DNA of 43,648 bases from an uncultured bacterium (GTDB taxonomy: Bacteria; Verrucomicrobiota; Lentisphaeria; Oligosphaerales; Oligosphaeraceae), in assembly GCA_902776645.1 (NCBI GenBank), contig CACYQT010000065.1, positions 1-43,648 on the forward strand, read 5' to 3'. Under the pieces are notes generated by a model. That model was not told the DNA's origin. It worked only from the letters and a program-made list of their open reading frames with translations, and made no database searches. Below, one piece after another: positions 1-7,043 of the stretch. Each line of letters opens with the position of its first letter. Positions within the stretch are counted from its first letter, which is position 1. A program made the position numbers and the translations under genes.

Positions 1-501
1 ATGGTTGATGTGAGGAACCCCGAGCTTCGCGCGTTCATGGCGGACTGCCCCGCGAACGTCGTGTCGCTCGTCGATCTGGCCGAGGAGACGGTCTGGGGCA
101 TGAGATCGCCTCTCCGGCCGTTGTCGTGGCTTCTGCGGACGCAGGACGACGACGTGGAGATGCTGCGCAGGGCGCGTGAGGACCCGCTGTTCCTCGACGC
201 GCCGTCGTTGCTGTATCGTGCGTTCAATGAACTGACGGGGGCCGGTCTGACGGTCCCGAGGAAAAAGGAGCATAACAACATGTGTCTGGCAATTGAGAAG
301 ATGAAGGAAAAGGGCCGCCTGGAGGAGCGGAAGAAGGCTCTGAAGATTCTTGAAGAAGAGCGTAAGAAAGGTATTTGCAATCTGATTGAGGGATGCCGCA
401 AATTGGGAGAAACTTTTGAAAAAACATGTCAACTGCTGATGATGTGCTACCATCTGACGCAGAGCGAGGCTGCCGCATATCTGAAAGAGTATTATGTTTG
501 A
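1..501 (+). CDS. C-terminal part of a probable Rpn family nuclease / putative transposase (5' end outside window)
   Basis: The visible 166 residues look like the C-terminal part of an Rpn (recombination-promoting nuclease, PD-(D/E)XK) protein: an end-of-domain stretch with LLYRAFNELTG, then a charged tail starting MCLAIEKM, a short Glu/Lys/Arg coiled coil and a compact C-terminal domain ending in LKEYYV. The catalytic part would lie upstream of the window, and the ATG at base 1 is probably internal. The tail contains its own SD and ATG (see 280-501) and is repeated downstream. Recognition is by eye from the pattern of the tail; no nuclease motif is visible here, so the family call is moderate. 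Confidence 0.55.
   Translation: MVDVRNPELRAFMADCPANVVSLVDLAEETVWGMRSPLRPLSWLLRTQDDDVEMLRRAREDPLFLDAPSLLYRAFNELTGAGLTVPRKKEHNNMCLAIEKMKEKGRLEERKKALKILEEERKKGICNLIEGCRKLGETFEKTCQLLMMCYHLTQSEAAAYLKEYYV
280..501 (+). CDS. Candidate internally started Rpn tail protein (RpnS-like), copy 1
   Basis: Inside the Rpn-like gene and in the same frame, AAGGAG (265-270) stands nine bases before an ATG at 280. Translation from there would give 73 residues: MCLAIEKM, a short Glu/Lys coiled coil and the terminal domain. In known Rpn systems the small C-terminal protein RpnS is made from such an internal start and blocks the toxic full-length RpnL. That this ATG is used is inference. It is supported by the fact that the same SD plus ATG is preserved in two further tandem copies, where it no longer follows a nuclease domain. 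Confidence 0.4.
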   Translation: MCLAIEKMKEKGRLEERKKALKILEEERKKGICNLIEGCRKLGETFEKTCQLLMMCYHLTQSEAAAYLKEYYV

Positions 502-590
502 TTGTTTCCTGCGATCTTTCAGAGGCTTGCATGTGTTCAGGGAAAACGGTGTGGATTTGTCGCTTCACCAGGCAGAAGGAGCATAACAAC

Positions 591-908
591 ATGTGTCTGG
601 CAATCGAGAAGATGAAGGAAAAGGGCCGCAGGGAAGAGCGGGAGAAGTCTTTGATGGCTATCGAGAAGGAGCATGAAAAGACTTTGAAAGCTATCGAAGA
701 GCGCGAAAAATCTTTGAAAGCTCTTGAAGAAGAGCGGGAGAAATCATCGAAGGCTCTCGAAGAAGAGCGTAAGAATGGTATTTGCAATCTGATTGAGGGA
801 TGCCGCAAATTAGGAGAAACATTTGAAAAAACATGCCAACTGCTGATGATGTGCTATCATCTGACGCAGAGCGAGGCTACCGCATATCTGAAAGAGTATT
901 ATGTTTGA
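591..908 (+). CDS. Stand-alone Rpn tail protein (RpnS-like), copy 2 with expanded coiled coil
   Basis: A 105-residue frame starts at an ATG nine bases after AAGGAG (576-581). It repeats the tail of the upstream gene almost exactly at both ends, but the central coiled coil is about 32 residues longer and made of short imperfect repeats such as EREKSLMAIEK, EHEKTLKAIE and EREKSLKALEE. No nuclease domain precedes it in frame, so it can only be made as a free tail. The frame is open further upstream to 426, but that part overlaps copy 1 and is probably not used. A role as free antitoxin-like partner of the upstream nuclease is inference from RpnS knowledge. It could also be an untranslated duplication. 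Confidence 0.45.
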   Translation: MCLAIEKMKEKGRREEREKSLMAIEKEHEKTLKAIEEREKSLKALEEEREKSSKALEEERKNGICNLIEGCRKLGETFEKTCQLLMMCYHLTQSEATAYLKEYYV

Positions 909-998
909 TTGTTTTCCCGCGATCTTTCAGAGGCTTGCATGTGTTCGGGGAAAACGGTGTGGATTTGTCGCTTCACCAGGCAGAAGGAGCATAACAAC

Positions 999-1055
999 AT
1001 GTGTCTGGCAATTGAGAAGATGAAGGAAAAGGGCCGCCGCAGGCGGCTCTTATAG
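999..1055 (+). pseudogene. Truncated third copy of the Rpn tail
   Basis: SD AAGGAG (984-989) and ATG (999) are preserved and the first 13 codons match copies 1 and 2. The frame then runs into unrelated sequence and stops at TAG 1053-1055 after 18 codons. The coil and terminal domain are missing, so this is the broken end of the tandem array. Confidence 0.5.
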
Positions 1056-1070
1056 CCTATAGCTTATATT

Positions 1071-1106
1071 TTCTAGAACTTCTAGATCTTCTAGAGCTTC
1101 TAGAAT
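1071..1106. repeat. Four 9-bp TTCTAGANN repeats
   Basis: TTCTAGA followed by two variable bases (AC, TC, GC, AT) occurs four times head to tail between the converging ends of the Rpn tail array and the minus-strand gene ending at 1120. TCTAGA is its own reverse complement, so each unit can pair with the others. A related array with 8-bp period lies at 14064-14085, also between converging genes. Confidence 0.85.
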
Positions 1107-1119
1107 TTGTCATATCAAA

Positions 1120-1872
1120 CTACTCCTCCAGCAGGACTTGCTCCTTCTCGCCTTTCTCGTTCGTGATCGTGATGGCTGACATCGTCTTTGTCCGCGTATC
1201 GTTCTGCAAAAGCGACTGGAGCTTGTCGTTCATCTCCTTGAAGGCCGCGTAGTCGTTGCTGTACTGTGAATTGAATATTTTGTCAAGAATCTCTTGAACG
1301 TGATCGTCCAATGCCACACAGGCTTTGTTGGTTTCGATTTTCTCCTCGACGGCCACCTGCGGATCATAGATGATCTCGTTCCATTTCTTACGCAATTCCA
1401 TGTAGTCCGACAGCGTCTTGCGCTCCTGTTCCGGCAGAGCCGTCAGATCGCTGTTTTTGACGAAATCGCTGAACTGCTGGAATGTCGTGTCAAGCCCTTC
1501 CTGACGCGCCCTTCTTGGATCTTCTTCATCGTCACGATACGTCATAAAACCATATCCAAGGCCAGCCTTTTCAAAAGCGTCGCCGGTCTCCCGCTCCAAT
1601 TTGGCCAGTTCGAGGCTTTCTTTTTCTGTCTCCAGATTTTCTATGTCCTTCTGGAGCTTTTCGCCTTTGCTGGAGGATCTTACGGAAGCGGTTTGCCAAT
1701 CGTTTTCCGCAACAGCGGTTGACGCCACGGAAGATTCTTCATACGTGTTCCGCAAGCCCTGCAGTTCCTCCAGCAGTTGCCTCCTTTCAGAAGAAAGAAG
1801 GTAAAGCACGACCAGGCAAACGATTAGAAGCACGCCAACGATGGCGTTGGCGATTTTCATATTGTTGTTCAT
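1120..1872 (-). CDS. Unknown membrane-anchored coiled-coil protein (250 aa)
   Basis: No family recognised. Residues 8-26 form a single hydrophobic helix, followed by a long charged coiled coil (about 27-100, rich in Glu, Leu, Lys) and a mostly helical C-terminal part, so it is probably an inner-membrane-anchored protein with most of its mass on one side. The start ATG overlaps the stop of the upstream gene (ATGA, 1869-1872), with GGAG about ten bases ahead inside that gene, so the two are translationally coupled. The C-terminal half shows a weak pattern (LPEQERKTL, then SDYMEL) like LSPEENEHL and KAYVQLL in the upstream protein, suggesting distant paralogues. Function unknown. Confidence 0.7.
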   Translation of the reverse strand: MNNNMKIANAIVGVLLIVCLVVLYLLSSERRQLLEELQGLRNTYEESSVASTAVAENDWQTASVRSSSKGEKLQKDIENLETEKESLELAKLERETGDAFEKAGLGYGFMTYRDDEEDPRRARQEGLDTTFQQFSDFVKNSDLTALPEQERKTLSDYMELRKKWNEIIYDPQVAVEEKIETNKACVALDDHVQEILDKIFNSQYSNDYAAFKEMNDKLQSLLQNDTRTKTMSAITITNEKGEKEQVLLEE

Positions 1873-2627
1873 GGCTGCGGCTCTCCTTTGATTTTCAGTT
1901 TAAGAGGATTGGACGGGCTCAGGGCCATGTAGGCCGGTGTGCGGCTCCATAGCTGGAGGCTCTGCCGTACAGTCGGCAGGGATGGATTGTCGCTGCCAAT
2001 CGCCGCGACGCAATACTTTTCAATCAGTTGTCGAATCCCGCGGTATTCTGCGAACATCTCCCTTGGCACCGCTTCTCCTTTCAATTTCATTTCGGTGGCC
2101 TGGTTCAGCAACTGGACATATGCCTTCAGATGTTCGTTTTCCTCAGGCGAGAGGAAAGACGGATTCATGGTCAAAAGGAAGTTCGTGCGCTGTTCAACTT
2201 TCTCACGTTGCAAGCGCTCCATCGTTTGGCGATTTTCAGGATTGACATGCTTGGCGAACGCCTCCGGATCGAGTTTCTCCAATTCCGCCGGCGTGATCCG
2301 ACGCTTCTTTTTCCCAAAACGCCCGCTGGCAAGATCACTCGTTCCGATGTCCTTTCTCACTTCGGCGACCTGCTTTTCAAGAACCCGCTTCTCCTGACGA
2401 AGTTCCGCATTCGCCGCATGACCGACCGACGTCGTCGCAACGGACTGGTGCTGTATGGCTTGCGATTTTCTCGCAATGACTTTCGGTGTCTTCGCCTCTT
2501 CGATTTTCCCTTCCATCTCCGCGATCTGCCGACGGATTTGTTCATTCGAGCGGATGAGCTGCCTGCACAGGACGGAGCAGATGACGGACGCCAGAACCAT
2601 CAAAATAATCAGCAGGTATTCCTTCAT
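1869..2627 (-). CDS. Unknown membrane-anchored coiled-coil protein (252 aa)
   Basis: No family recognised. The start at 2627 has a good SD (AGGAGAATAAAG then ATG); the frame continues 11 codons further upstream without a better signal. Residues 3-20 are a hydrophobic helix with two cysteines (CSVLC), followed by a basic/acidic coiled coil and a helical C-terminal region. The stop overlaps the start of the next gene by four bases (ATGA), so the pair forms one translational unit, and layout and weak sequence pattern suggest both genes arose by an old duplication. The SD lies over the end of an open frame coming from the upstream gene (see 2630-2851). Confidence 0.7.
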   Translation of the reverse strand: MKEYLLIILMVLASVICSVLCRQLIRSNEQIRRQIAEMEGKIEEAKTPKVIARKSQAIQHQSVATTSVGHAANAELRQEKRVLEKQVAEVRKDIGTSDLASGRFGKKKRRITPAELEKLDPEAFAKHVNPENRQTMERLQREKVEQRTNFLLTMNPSFLSPEENEHLKAYVQLLNQATEMKLKGEAVPREMFAEYRGIRQLIEKYCVAAIGSDNPSLPTVRQSLQLWSRTPAYMALSPSNPLKLKIKGEPQP

Positions 2628-2629
2628 CT

Positions 2630-2851
2630 TTATTCTCCTATATCTACAATGACTTGCCAACTAAAAACATCGTTTGTTACAAGGCCAATATACTCTTTAT
2701 TTAAAATGGAAATAAATTTACGTTGATAATCCATATACTCAAGTCGTTTTTCTATTCTTCCATTCGTCATAATCAGACGGTCGCCCAAGCTTCTGCCATT
2801 CGTCATGTGATAGACTCGTGCTTTCAGTCCCTTGTTTGCTCCAAAGGACAA
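2630..2851 (-). other. Alternative-frame 3' end for the preceding secreted protein
   Basis: This minus-strand open frame overlaps the end of the 2739-3704 gene in another register. It fills the otherwise empty gap, and its TAA is separated by only two bases from the ATG at 2627 while the SD AGGAG sits inside its last codons. The translation (ending VIVDIGE) has a natural composition. It may be the true C-terminus after a frameshift in the preceding gene; being a separate small gene is less likely. It contains the repeat MTNGR twice, from a direct DNA repeat at 2759 and 2795. Confidence 0.35.
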
Positions 2852-3704
2852 TCCGCTTATATCGCCTGCCTTGCATTTCTGCGAGCATTCTCAGCCCCAT
2901 GTCGTCATGAAAATACATTTCTCGGGCAAACGGTTTTGTTGCGTCCAGATAGTTTCCGCTCACCAGATTGCCATTGGTGCCATCGGTAAAAGTTCGGTAA
3001 ATGCCCAGGAAAGGCTGCTTGTCGGACAAATGCCGGATATAGCATGCATTGTACAATTTCCCGCAAATATAACTCAAGTTGCATTCAAGACGCGGAGAAC
3101 CGAATGTGATGTCCAAATGTTCACTATGAAAGTTTGAATTGACAAGCGCTTCGTATTTTCCCGTATTCCAATCCATGAACTGGAATTCGCCTTTGAAGAC
3201 ATCCTGCATCCTGGCGCGGGACTGTTTCAGATACTCCTTGTTCCCGAAGTCCATCTTCTGCAGGCGGTCCAGTAAAGTTTGACGATAAACATGGCTTTTT
3301 CCAAATTCATCCGTGTGCTCTATTTTCAAGACAAGCCCGTCCTTTGCATAAATGACAAACTGGTTGTCCGGCTCCTTATAGGATATTGTCATGAGCTTGT
3401 CATACAATTTCTTTTCTTCTTCGTCTAACGGTCTTGACGATATTTCGAAGACAAATTTCGTCGGCTTGCCTTCGAATAAATGCCTCTTGTCAAGTTCCCC
3501 TTCGCGAGGTCGGATTGTTCTATGGAGCTGGCGCATGATCGGCTCCATGATGACGGGCATGGTGCAATCAAAAGGTTTTGCTTCTTCAGCGATGGATAAC
3601 AGAGGGCATGACAGGATAAAAAGCAACAGCGCCATGAACAGATTCCACCTGCGAGCCATGCCTGAAGACTTTCCTCTCTTGGTTCTTATTGTATTCTTGT
3701 ACAT
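2739..3704 (-). CDS. Unknown secreted protein (321 aa), possibly frameshifted near its end
   Basis: No family recognised. The start at 3704 has a strong SD (GGAGGAAGGC then ATG). An alternative start at 3659 would put the signal sequence at the very N-terminus. A hydrophobic stretch near residues 23-39 followed by ALLLFILSCPLLSIAEEA looks like a signal peptide with cleavage near SIA/EE, so export is likely. The mature part is polar with no visible catalytic motif. The last ~37 codons compete with another open frame (2630-2851) that ends two bases before the next gene's ATG, a typical operon junction. A one-base change near 2850 would extend the protein to about 355 residues. Confidence 0.6.
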   Translation of the reverse strand: MYKNTIRTKRGKSSGMARRWNLFMALLLFILSCPLLSIAEEAKPFDCTMPVIMEPIMRQLHRTIRPREGELDKRHLFEGKPTKFVFEISSRPLDEEEKKLYDKLMTISYKEPDNQFVIYAKDGLVLKIEHTDEFGKSHVYRQTLLDRLQKMDFGNKEYLKQSRARMQDVFKGEFQFMDWNTGKYEALVNSNFHSEHLDITFGSPRLECNLSYICGKLYNACYIRHLSDKQPFLGIYRTFTDGTNGNLVSGNYLDATKPFAREMYFHDDMGLRMLAEMQGRRYKRIVLWSKQGTESTSLSHDEWQKLGRPSDYDEWKNRKTT

Positions 3705-4019
3705 GCCTTCCTCCTTGTTCTTCCTTTGGACTTGAAAGGGATTGTCGTCATCGACGTTCTTCGAATGTCAACGCTGTTTTTTAGCAAATACCGTGCCATG
3801 TCACGGCAAGTACAAGAAAAGTCGCAAATTGACAGGCAAGTGTACATTTTTTGTACATCTGCCTGACATTTTTTGTACATCATGGCCGTTTTCTCGACCA
3901 TTTCGCCTTTCCCGACGTCATCTACAAGGCTATCACTTTACGAATCATCTCCGCTACGCATGAAGACTGACATCAGGAAGACCGAGCAAAGCTTTTTACA
4001 CGGATGGTTGTTTCCTGGA
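3705..4019. other. 315-bp non-coding stretch with TGTACA repeats
   Basis: I see no convincing gene. The short open frame on the minus strand here is low-quality and its residues come from the repeats. At 3844-3858 and 3866-3880 the 15-base string ACATTTTTTGTACAT occurs twice with 22-bp spacing. It contains the palindrome TGTACA, and a further TGTACA lies at 3841. The pair is framed by AGGCA (3834-3838) and the inverted TGCCT (3860-3864). The stretch lies upstream of the minus-strand gene starting at 3704, so a regulatory role for that gene is possible but not shown. Confidence 0.5.
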
Positions 4020-4810
4020 TCAATCCACCGCAACTCTTTCAACGCCATCGCAAATACATCCTTTCTGATTGGCCTGATGGAAATACAGAGGCTGCTTGGT
4101 AATCAAATAAAATTCAAATGAATCCTTGTACACGCGGGCATCGTAAACGCCGTCAAGTCCGTAATGCTCCAGCAATTTCTTCATGCGTTCCTTGAAATCA
4201 CGGGCGATTTCATCCTTGCTGTCGTCTGAAAGCATGGATTCCATCACATGGATGAGAAACTCGGAACTGATGAATGAGCAAACGTAAAATTTGACCTTTT
4301 GGGATTTGCTGCCGCGGTATTCCGCGCCAATGAATGTGAATTTATCAACGGGCAGCTGCAATAGTTTCTCCCTGCATATTCCAACGAGACGCTCCTTTTG
4401 TGATTGTGTAAGATCTTCATTTACAAACAAAGGATACGCCATTTTCTTCAGGATGCCGCTCTGCAACCCCACGTCGAGGAAGTGCAATCTCACGAATGAA
4501 TACAGTGTCTCCAGCAAGTCGATCTCATGGTCGTAATCCTTGTTTTTTCACACGTCTGGATTTCGTTCACGATGTAACGATAAATGGCCATCAGTTTTTG
4601 GTTGTGGAACATGAAAAACTCTTGCTGCTTTTCTCTGTCTTGCGGACGCTCTTTTATTAATTGTATGTCTTTTTCAGTCGGTGATTTGAGCTTTTTCCAG
4701 ACATCGCTGGCCTCTATCTCCGCAAGTGGCTTCTTTTCCTGGATGAAGGTGTGCAACGTCTCCAGATCTTTTTTGCTGACATCTGCATGAATGATGTTGA
4801 TGATAAACAA
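4020..4810 (-). pseudogene. Frameshifted paralogue of the 7044-7850 gene
   Basis: Two reading frames (roughly 4810-4540 and 4540-4020) together align end to end with the intact 268-residue protein at 7044-7850: first FIINIIHADVSKKDLETL and ASDVW, then YDHEIDLLETLYS, FERMKKLLEHYGL-type and FYLITKQPLYF segments. The break lies in an A6 run (T6 on the plus strand, near 4547); one extra A would give CEKNKDYDHE and restore the match. Compared with copy 2, four bases of the SD are missing before the TTG start (AAG-TGCGGGG instead of AAGGAGGTGCGGGG). A sequencing error could explain the frameshift but not the SD loss. Function unknown. Confidence 0.8.
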
Positions 4811-4981
4811 CCCCGCACTTGACTGTGAAATTAACAAAATTGAGATTGCCCATTCAATTAGATTTTTTGCAAGATATCCTTGTCGAATGTACAATAATAC
4901 CCTTTCAGAACAATTCAAGCCATATTTGAAAAAAACGTTTAAGTTTACGTAACCATCTTCATATCAAATCCTATGGTAGTC

Positions 4982-5009
4982 ATTTTATGCCGCTTTTAGG
5001 GACAGTCAA
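4982..5009 (-). promoter_or_regulatory. Sigma-70-type promoter of the frameshifted copy
   Basis: On the minus strand, TTGACT (5009-5004) and TAAAAT (4987-4982) are separated by 16 bases. The transcript would have a leader of about 170 bases before the TTG start at 4810. The same promoter is conserved at 8026-8053. Confidence 0.6.
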
Positions 5010-5023
5010 ATAATTAGACGAAC

Positions 5024-5039
5024 AAGATTTTAAAATCTT
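5024..5039. promoter_or_regulatory. 16-bp perfect palindrome upstream of the -35 box
   Basis: AAGATTTTAAAATCTT lies 14 bases upstream of the -35 hexamer and is repeated at the same relative place at 8068-8083. It could be an operator. An alternative is a terminator-like stem, but no U-tract follows. Confidence 0.4.
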
Positions 5040-5084
5040 ATGGTATCGTCATTATTTTTTTTGGTCATCCCCATGCCGCCGGCG

Positions 5085-5160
5085 GGACGTACGCGCACCT
5101 CCCGATGCGCAGGCGGGACGCAAGCGCCACACCCGAAGGCGAGACGCCGTCGCTAACACT
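5085..5160. repeat. Dispersed GC-rich hairpin repeat
   Basis: This stretch contains GCAGGCGGGACGCAAGCGCC, then CACACCCGAAGGC and GAGACGCCGTCGCTA. The same elements recur at 8123-8240 and in mirrored form at 34422-34472. It lies between the promoter of the frameshifted gene and the end of the next minus-strand gene, and is not coding. Confidence 0.75.
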
Positions 5161-5161
5161 G

Positions 5162-5700
5162 TCATTTCGTTTTTTCTGGCGGCTCAATGGAAATGGTCAT
5201 CCGCGCCGTGTGCTCCGGCAGCGAGCGGACAAGCCGTTCATGTTCCGCTTCCGCCTGCGGCGCAAGGCGTTTCAACTGTTGGAGCGCGGCCCGTCGTAGC
5301 GGCCGACGGGCGTGACCTGTGCAATGGACGGCGAAACGCCCCAGAAGACGTGCCTTGTCCGCGGCCGGCAACGACTCCAGCCTCCCGAACAGCCTGTCCG
5401 CCGCGATGTACGACCACCGCATGCGGAAGAGCGACGGATTGCCGAGAATCTCCAGCAGCCTGTCGAGCTCCTCCGCCTCCAGCGCGGAGCACAACTGGGC
5501 GAACGTGGCGACGGCGTCCCCGCCGTCGCGAAATAACCATCGGCGAAGCCCTGCACCCGGCGGACGTCATGCCCGAAGGTCGGCAGGAAATACCACGGCG
5601 CGGCCCCTTCCGCCCACGCCTGCAAAAGCAGCAGGAGGATGACCGCCGGAAACAAGCCGGCGGCCTTGCGGAGCGGCTGAGATGATGCGTTGTCGGGCAT
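5162..5700 (-). pseudogene. Frameshifted gene for a small secreted protein
   Basis: The N-terminal part from 5700 has a basic start and a hydrophobic helix (AGLFPAVILLLLLQAWAEG), i.e. a signal peptide. The C-terminal part, ending at 5162, lies in another frame and begins near DAVATFAQLCSALEAEELDR. One extra base in the run of four G (four C on the plus strand, 5518-5521) joins them into a 179-residue protein reading GYFATAGDAVATFAQL. The break falls in the loop of a perfect 9-bp hairpin (5508-5516 with 5521-5529) of the dispersed repeat type. No family recognised. The gene is downstream of, and probably co-transcribed with, 5787-7034. Sequencing error in the hairpin is a real alternative. Confidence 0.7.
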
Positions 5701-5786
5701 GTGGACTGATTGCTTTTTTGGTAAAAAACGGAATGATTATCTTTTCTCGATATTCAATGCCTTATCATGTTGAATTGCTTGATGTC

Positions 5787-7034
5787 CTACTCCCCTTTTT
5801 TGGCGTCTTCCATTCTTCTGCGAATAGTTGATTCCAACCGCCCGTCGCTTTCAAGGGCTCTCTTCAAGGCATGTTCGTAGGCGGCGATGCATTCCTCTTT
5901 ACGCCCCAAATTACGGAGGCAATCCGCACGTTTCAGAAGATATGTGATTTCGTTGCGGGCCGCAATGTCGCTCTTCACGGCAAGCATTGCGTCAATGATA
6001 CGGAGCTCGGCCTCGTGCGCGCCGCATTCAGCCAAAGCCTCCTGCGCTGACAGAAGGCGGTTTTCCTGATACTTTGCCTTGCCTGCATAGTCAATATAAA
6101 TGTCCGCATATCGCGCGGCCTCCTTTTCACGCTCTTCCTTGGCTGAGGACTGCAGGAGCCGGATGGCCGTCAGGCAGAGCCACGGCTTTTGTGAGAGAAG
6201 CGGTTCCAGCCTCGCCAAGTTCCCGATGCCTTGTTCAGGAAGACAATTCAGGACCTTTTCCAATGCAAAGGAGTTGTCCTCCGCCGTCAGTCTTTCGGGA
6301 TAACGTTTCCAAAGAGTCTCCGCGCACAAGCCGGATTTCTCCGCATTCCCCAGAACATGATATGCCTGCATCGTGTCGAGGAGCTCTGGATATTTCATGG
6401 TGTCGTCCGGCAGGACGAGCCTTTTCTCCAGTTCGGCCGTCATTCCGAAGTTCCTGTAGATTGCCGCCGTTTTGGCCAGCGATTCACCTTTCAAGGGATC
6501 CTCGGGAGCATGGAGGTATTGCGACGCAACCTCCTGTTTCAGTGATTCCGGCAGCGCGGCAACATCCCTTGCCAAGCGGTCGTTGAGTGAGCGTGTCAGT
6601 GTCTGTCTCAAGTCATCATGAGTTGAATCATCCGCCAGAATCCGCCATGCGGACAACAGCCCGTCAACCGTCTCGCGCTTCATTCCAGACAGACCGGATG
6701 TGTCGCGGAGGTTGCGCGCCCTCTTCACGGCGCGGGCGTTGCCGCATTCCGTGAGAAGATAGGTCAAGGCCGCCTTGTCCGCCGGGGTGGCTGCTGTCTT
6801 CAGCGCCTCCTCCAACGTCTTGGCGACCTGCGGCAACGGCGCGAACGGCGACTGGACATGCAGCGACAGGATCATCCTGTAGTTGTCGGCTGGCGCCTTG
6901 ACCAGTTCCTCCAGCGGATGTTCCGCCGCTTTTTTCTTGAGAAGGATAGGGGGTATCCTTTCCGCGTGGCATTGCAGGATTGTCAGAGTCAAGAAAAATA
7001 CCAGCAGAATTTTTGAACGATGTGATGAAAGCAT
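5787..7034 (-). CDS. Unknown secreted TPR-like protein (415 aa)
   Basis: The N-terminus has a clear signal peptide (residues about 8-24, ILLVFFLTLTILQCHA). The rest is alpha-helical and rich in Ala, Leu and Glu, with TPR/Sel1-like helix pairs; the clearest unit is near the C-terminus, ITYLLKRADCLRNLGRKEE followed by CIAAYEHALKRAL. It probably acts as an exported protein-interaction scaffold. It starts nine bases after the stop of 7044-7850, so the two are one operon with the promoter at 8026-8053. No enzyme motif is visible. Confidence 0.7.
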   Translation of the reverse strand: MLSSHRSKILLVFFLTLTILQCHAERIPPILLKKKAAEHPLEELVKAPADNYRMILSLHVQSPFAPLPQVAKTLEEALKTAATPADKAALTYLLTECGNARAVKRARNLRDTSGLSGMKRETVDGLLSAWRILADDSTHDDLRQTLTRSLNDRLARDVAALPESLKQEVASQYLHAPEDPLKGESLAKTAAIYRNFGMTAELEKRLVLPDDTMKYPELLDTMQAYHVLGNAEKSGLCAETLWKRYPERLTAEDNSFALEKVLNCLPEQGIGNLARLEPLLSQKPWLCLTAIRLLQSSAKEEREKEAARYADIYIDYAGKAKYQENRLLSAQEALAECGAHEAELRIIDAMLAVKSDIAARNEITYLLKRADCLRNLGRKEECIAAYEHALKRALESDGRLESTIRRRMEDAKKGE

Positions 7035-7043
7035 TTTTATAAA

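Larger units (their letters stand above)
265..1036 (+). repeat. Tandem duplication of the Rpn tail with its SD and start codon
   Basis: The string beginning AAGGAGCATAACAACATGTG occurs at 265, 576 and 984. Unit 1 (265-575) and unit 2 (576-983) each hold SD, ATG, coiled coil, terminal domain, stop codon and a nearly identical spacer of about 75 bases. Unit 3 keeps only the first ~50 bases. Unit 2 is longer because its coil carries about 96 extra bases (32 codons). The near-identity points to a fairly recent duplication. Confidence 0.9.
4697..5070. repeat. Segmental duplication, copy 1 (promoter, leader and gene start)
   Basis: This segment is nearly identical to 7737-8119. It covers the first ~38 codons of the unknown gene, its TTG start, the leader and the promoter. 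The coding 110 bases differ at one position by eye and the leader at roughly ten, with a 4-bp difference in the SD. The rest of the two genes is far more diverged, so the front part was exchanged or copied more recently than the genes split. Confidence 0.9.

Noticed and set aside
3686..3901. Short minus-strand open frame upstream of the secreted protein
   Set aside because: It overlaps the start of the next gene and its residues come from the TGTACA repeats; no SD.
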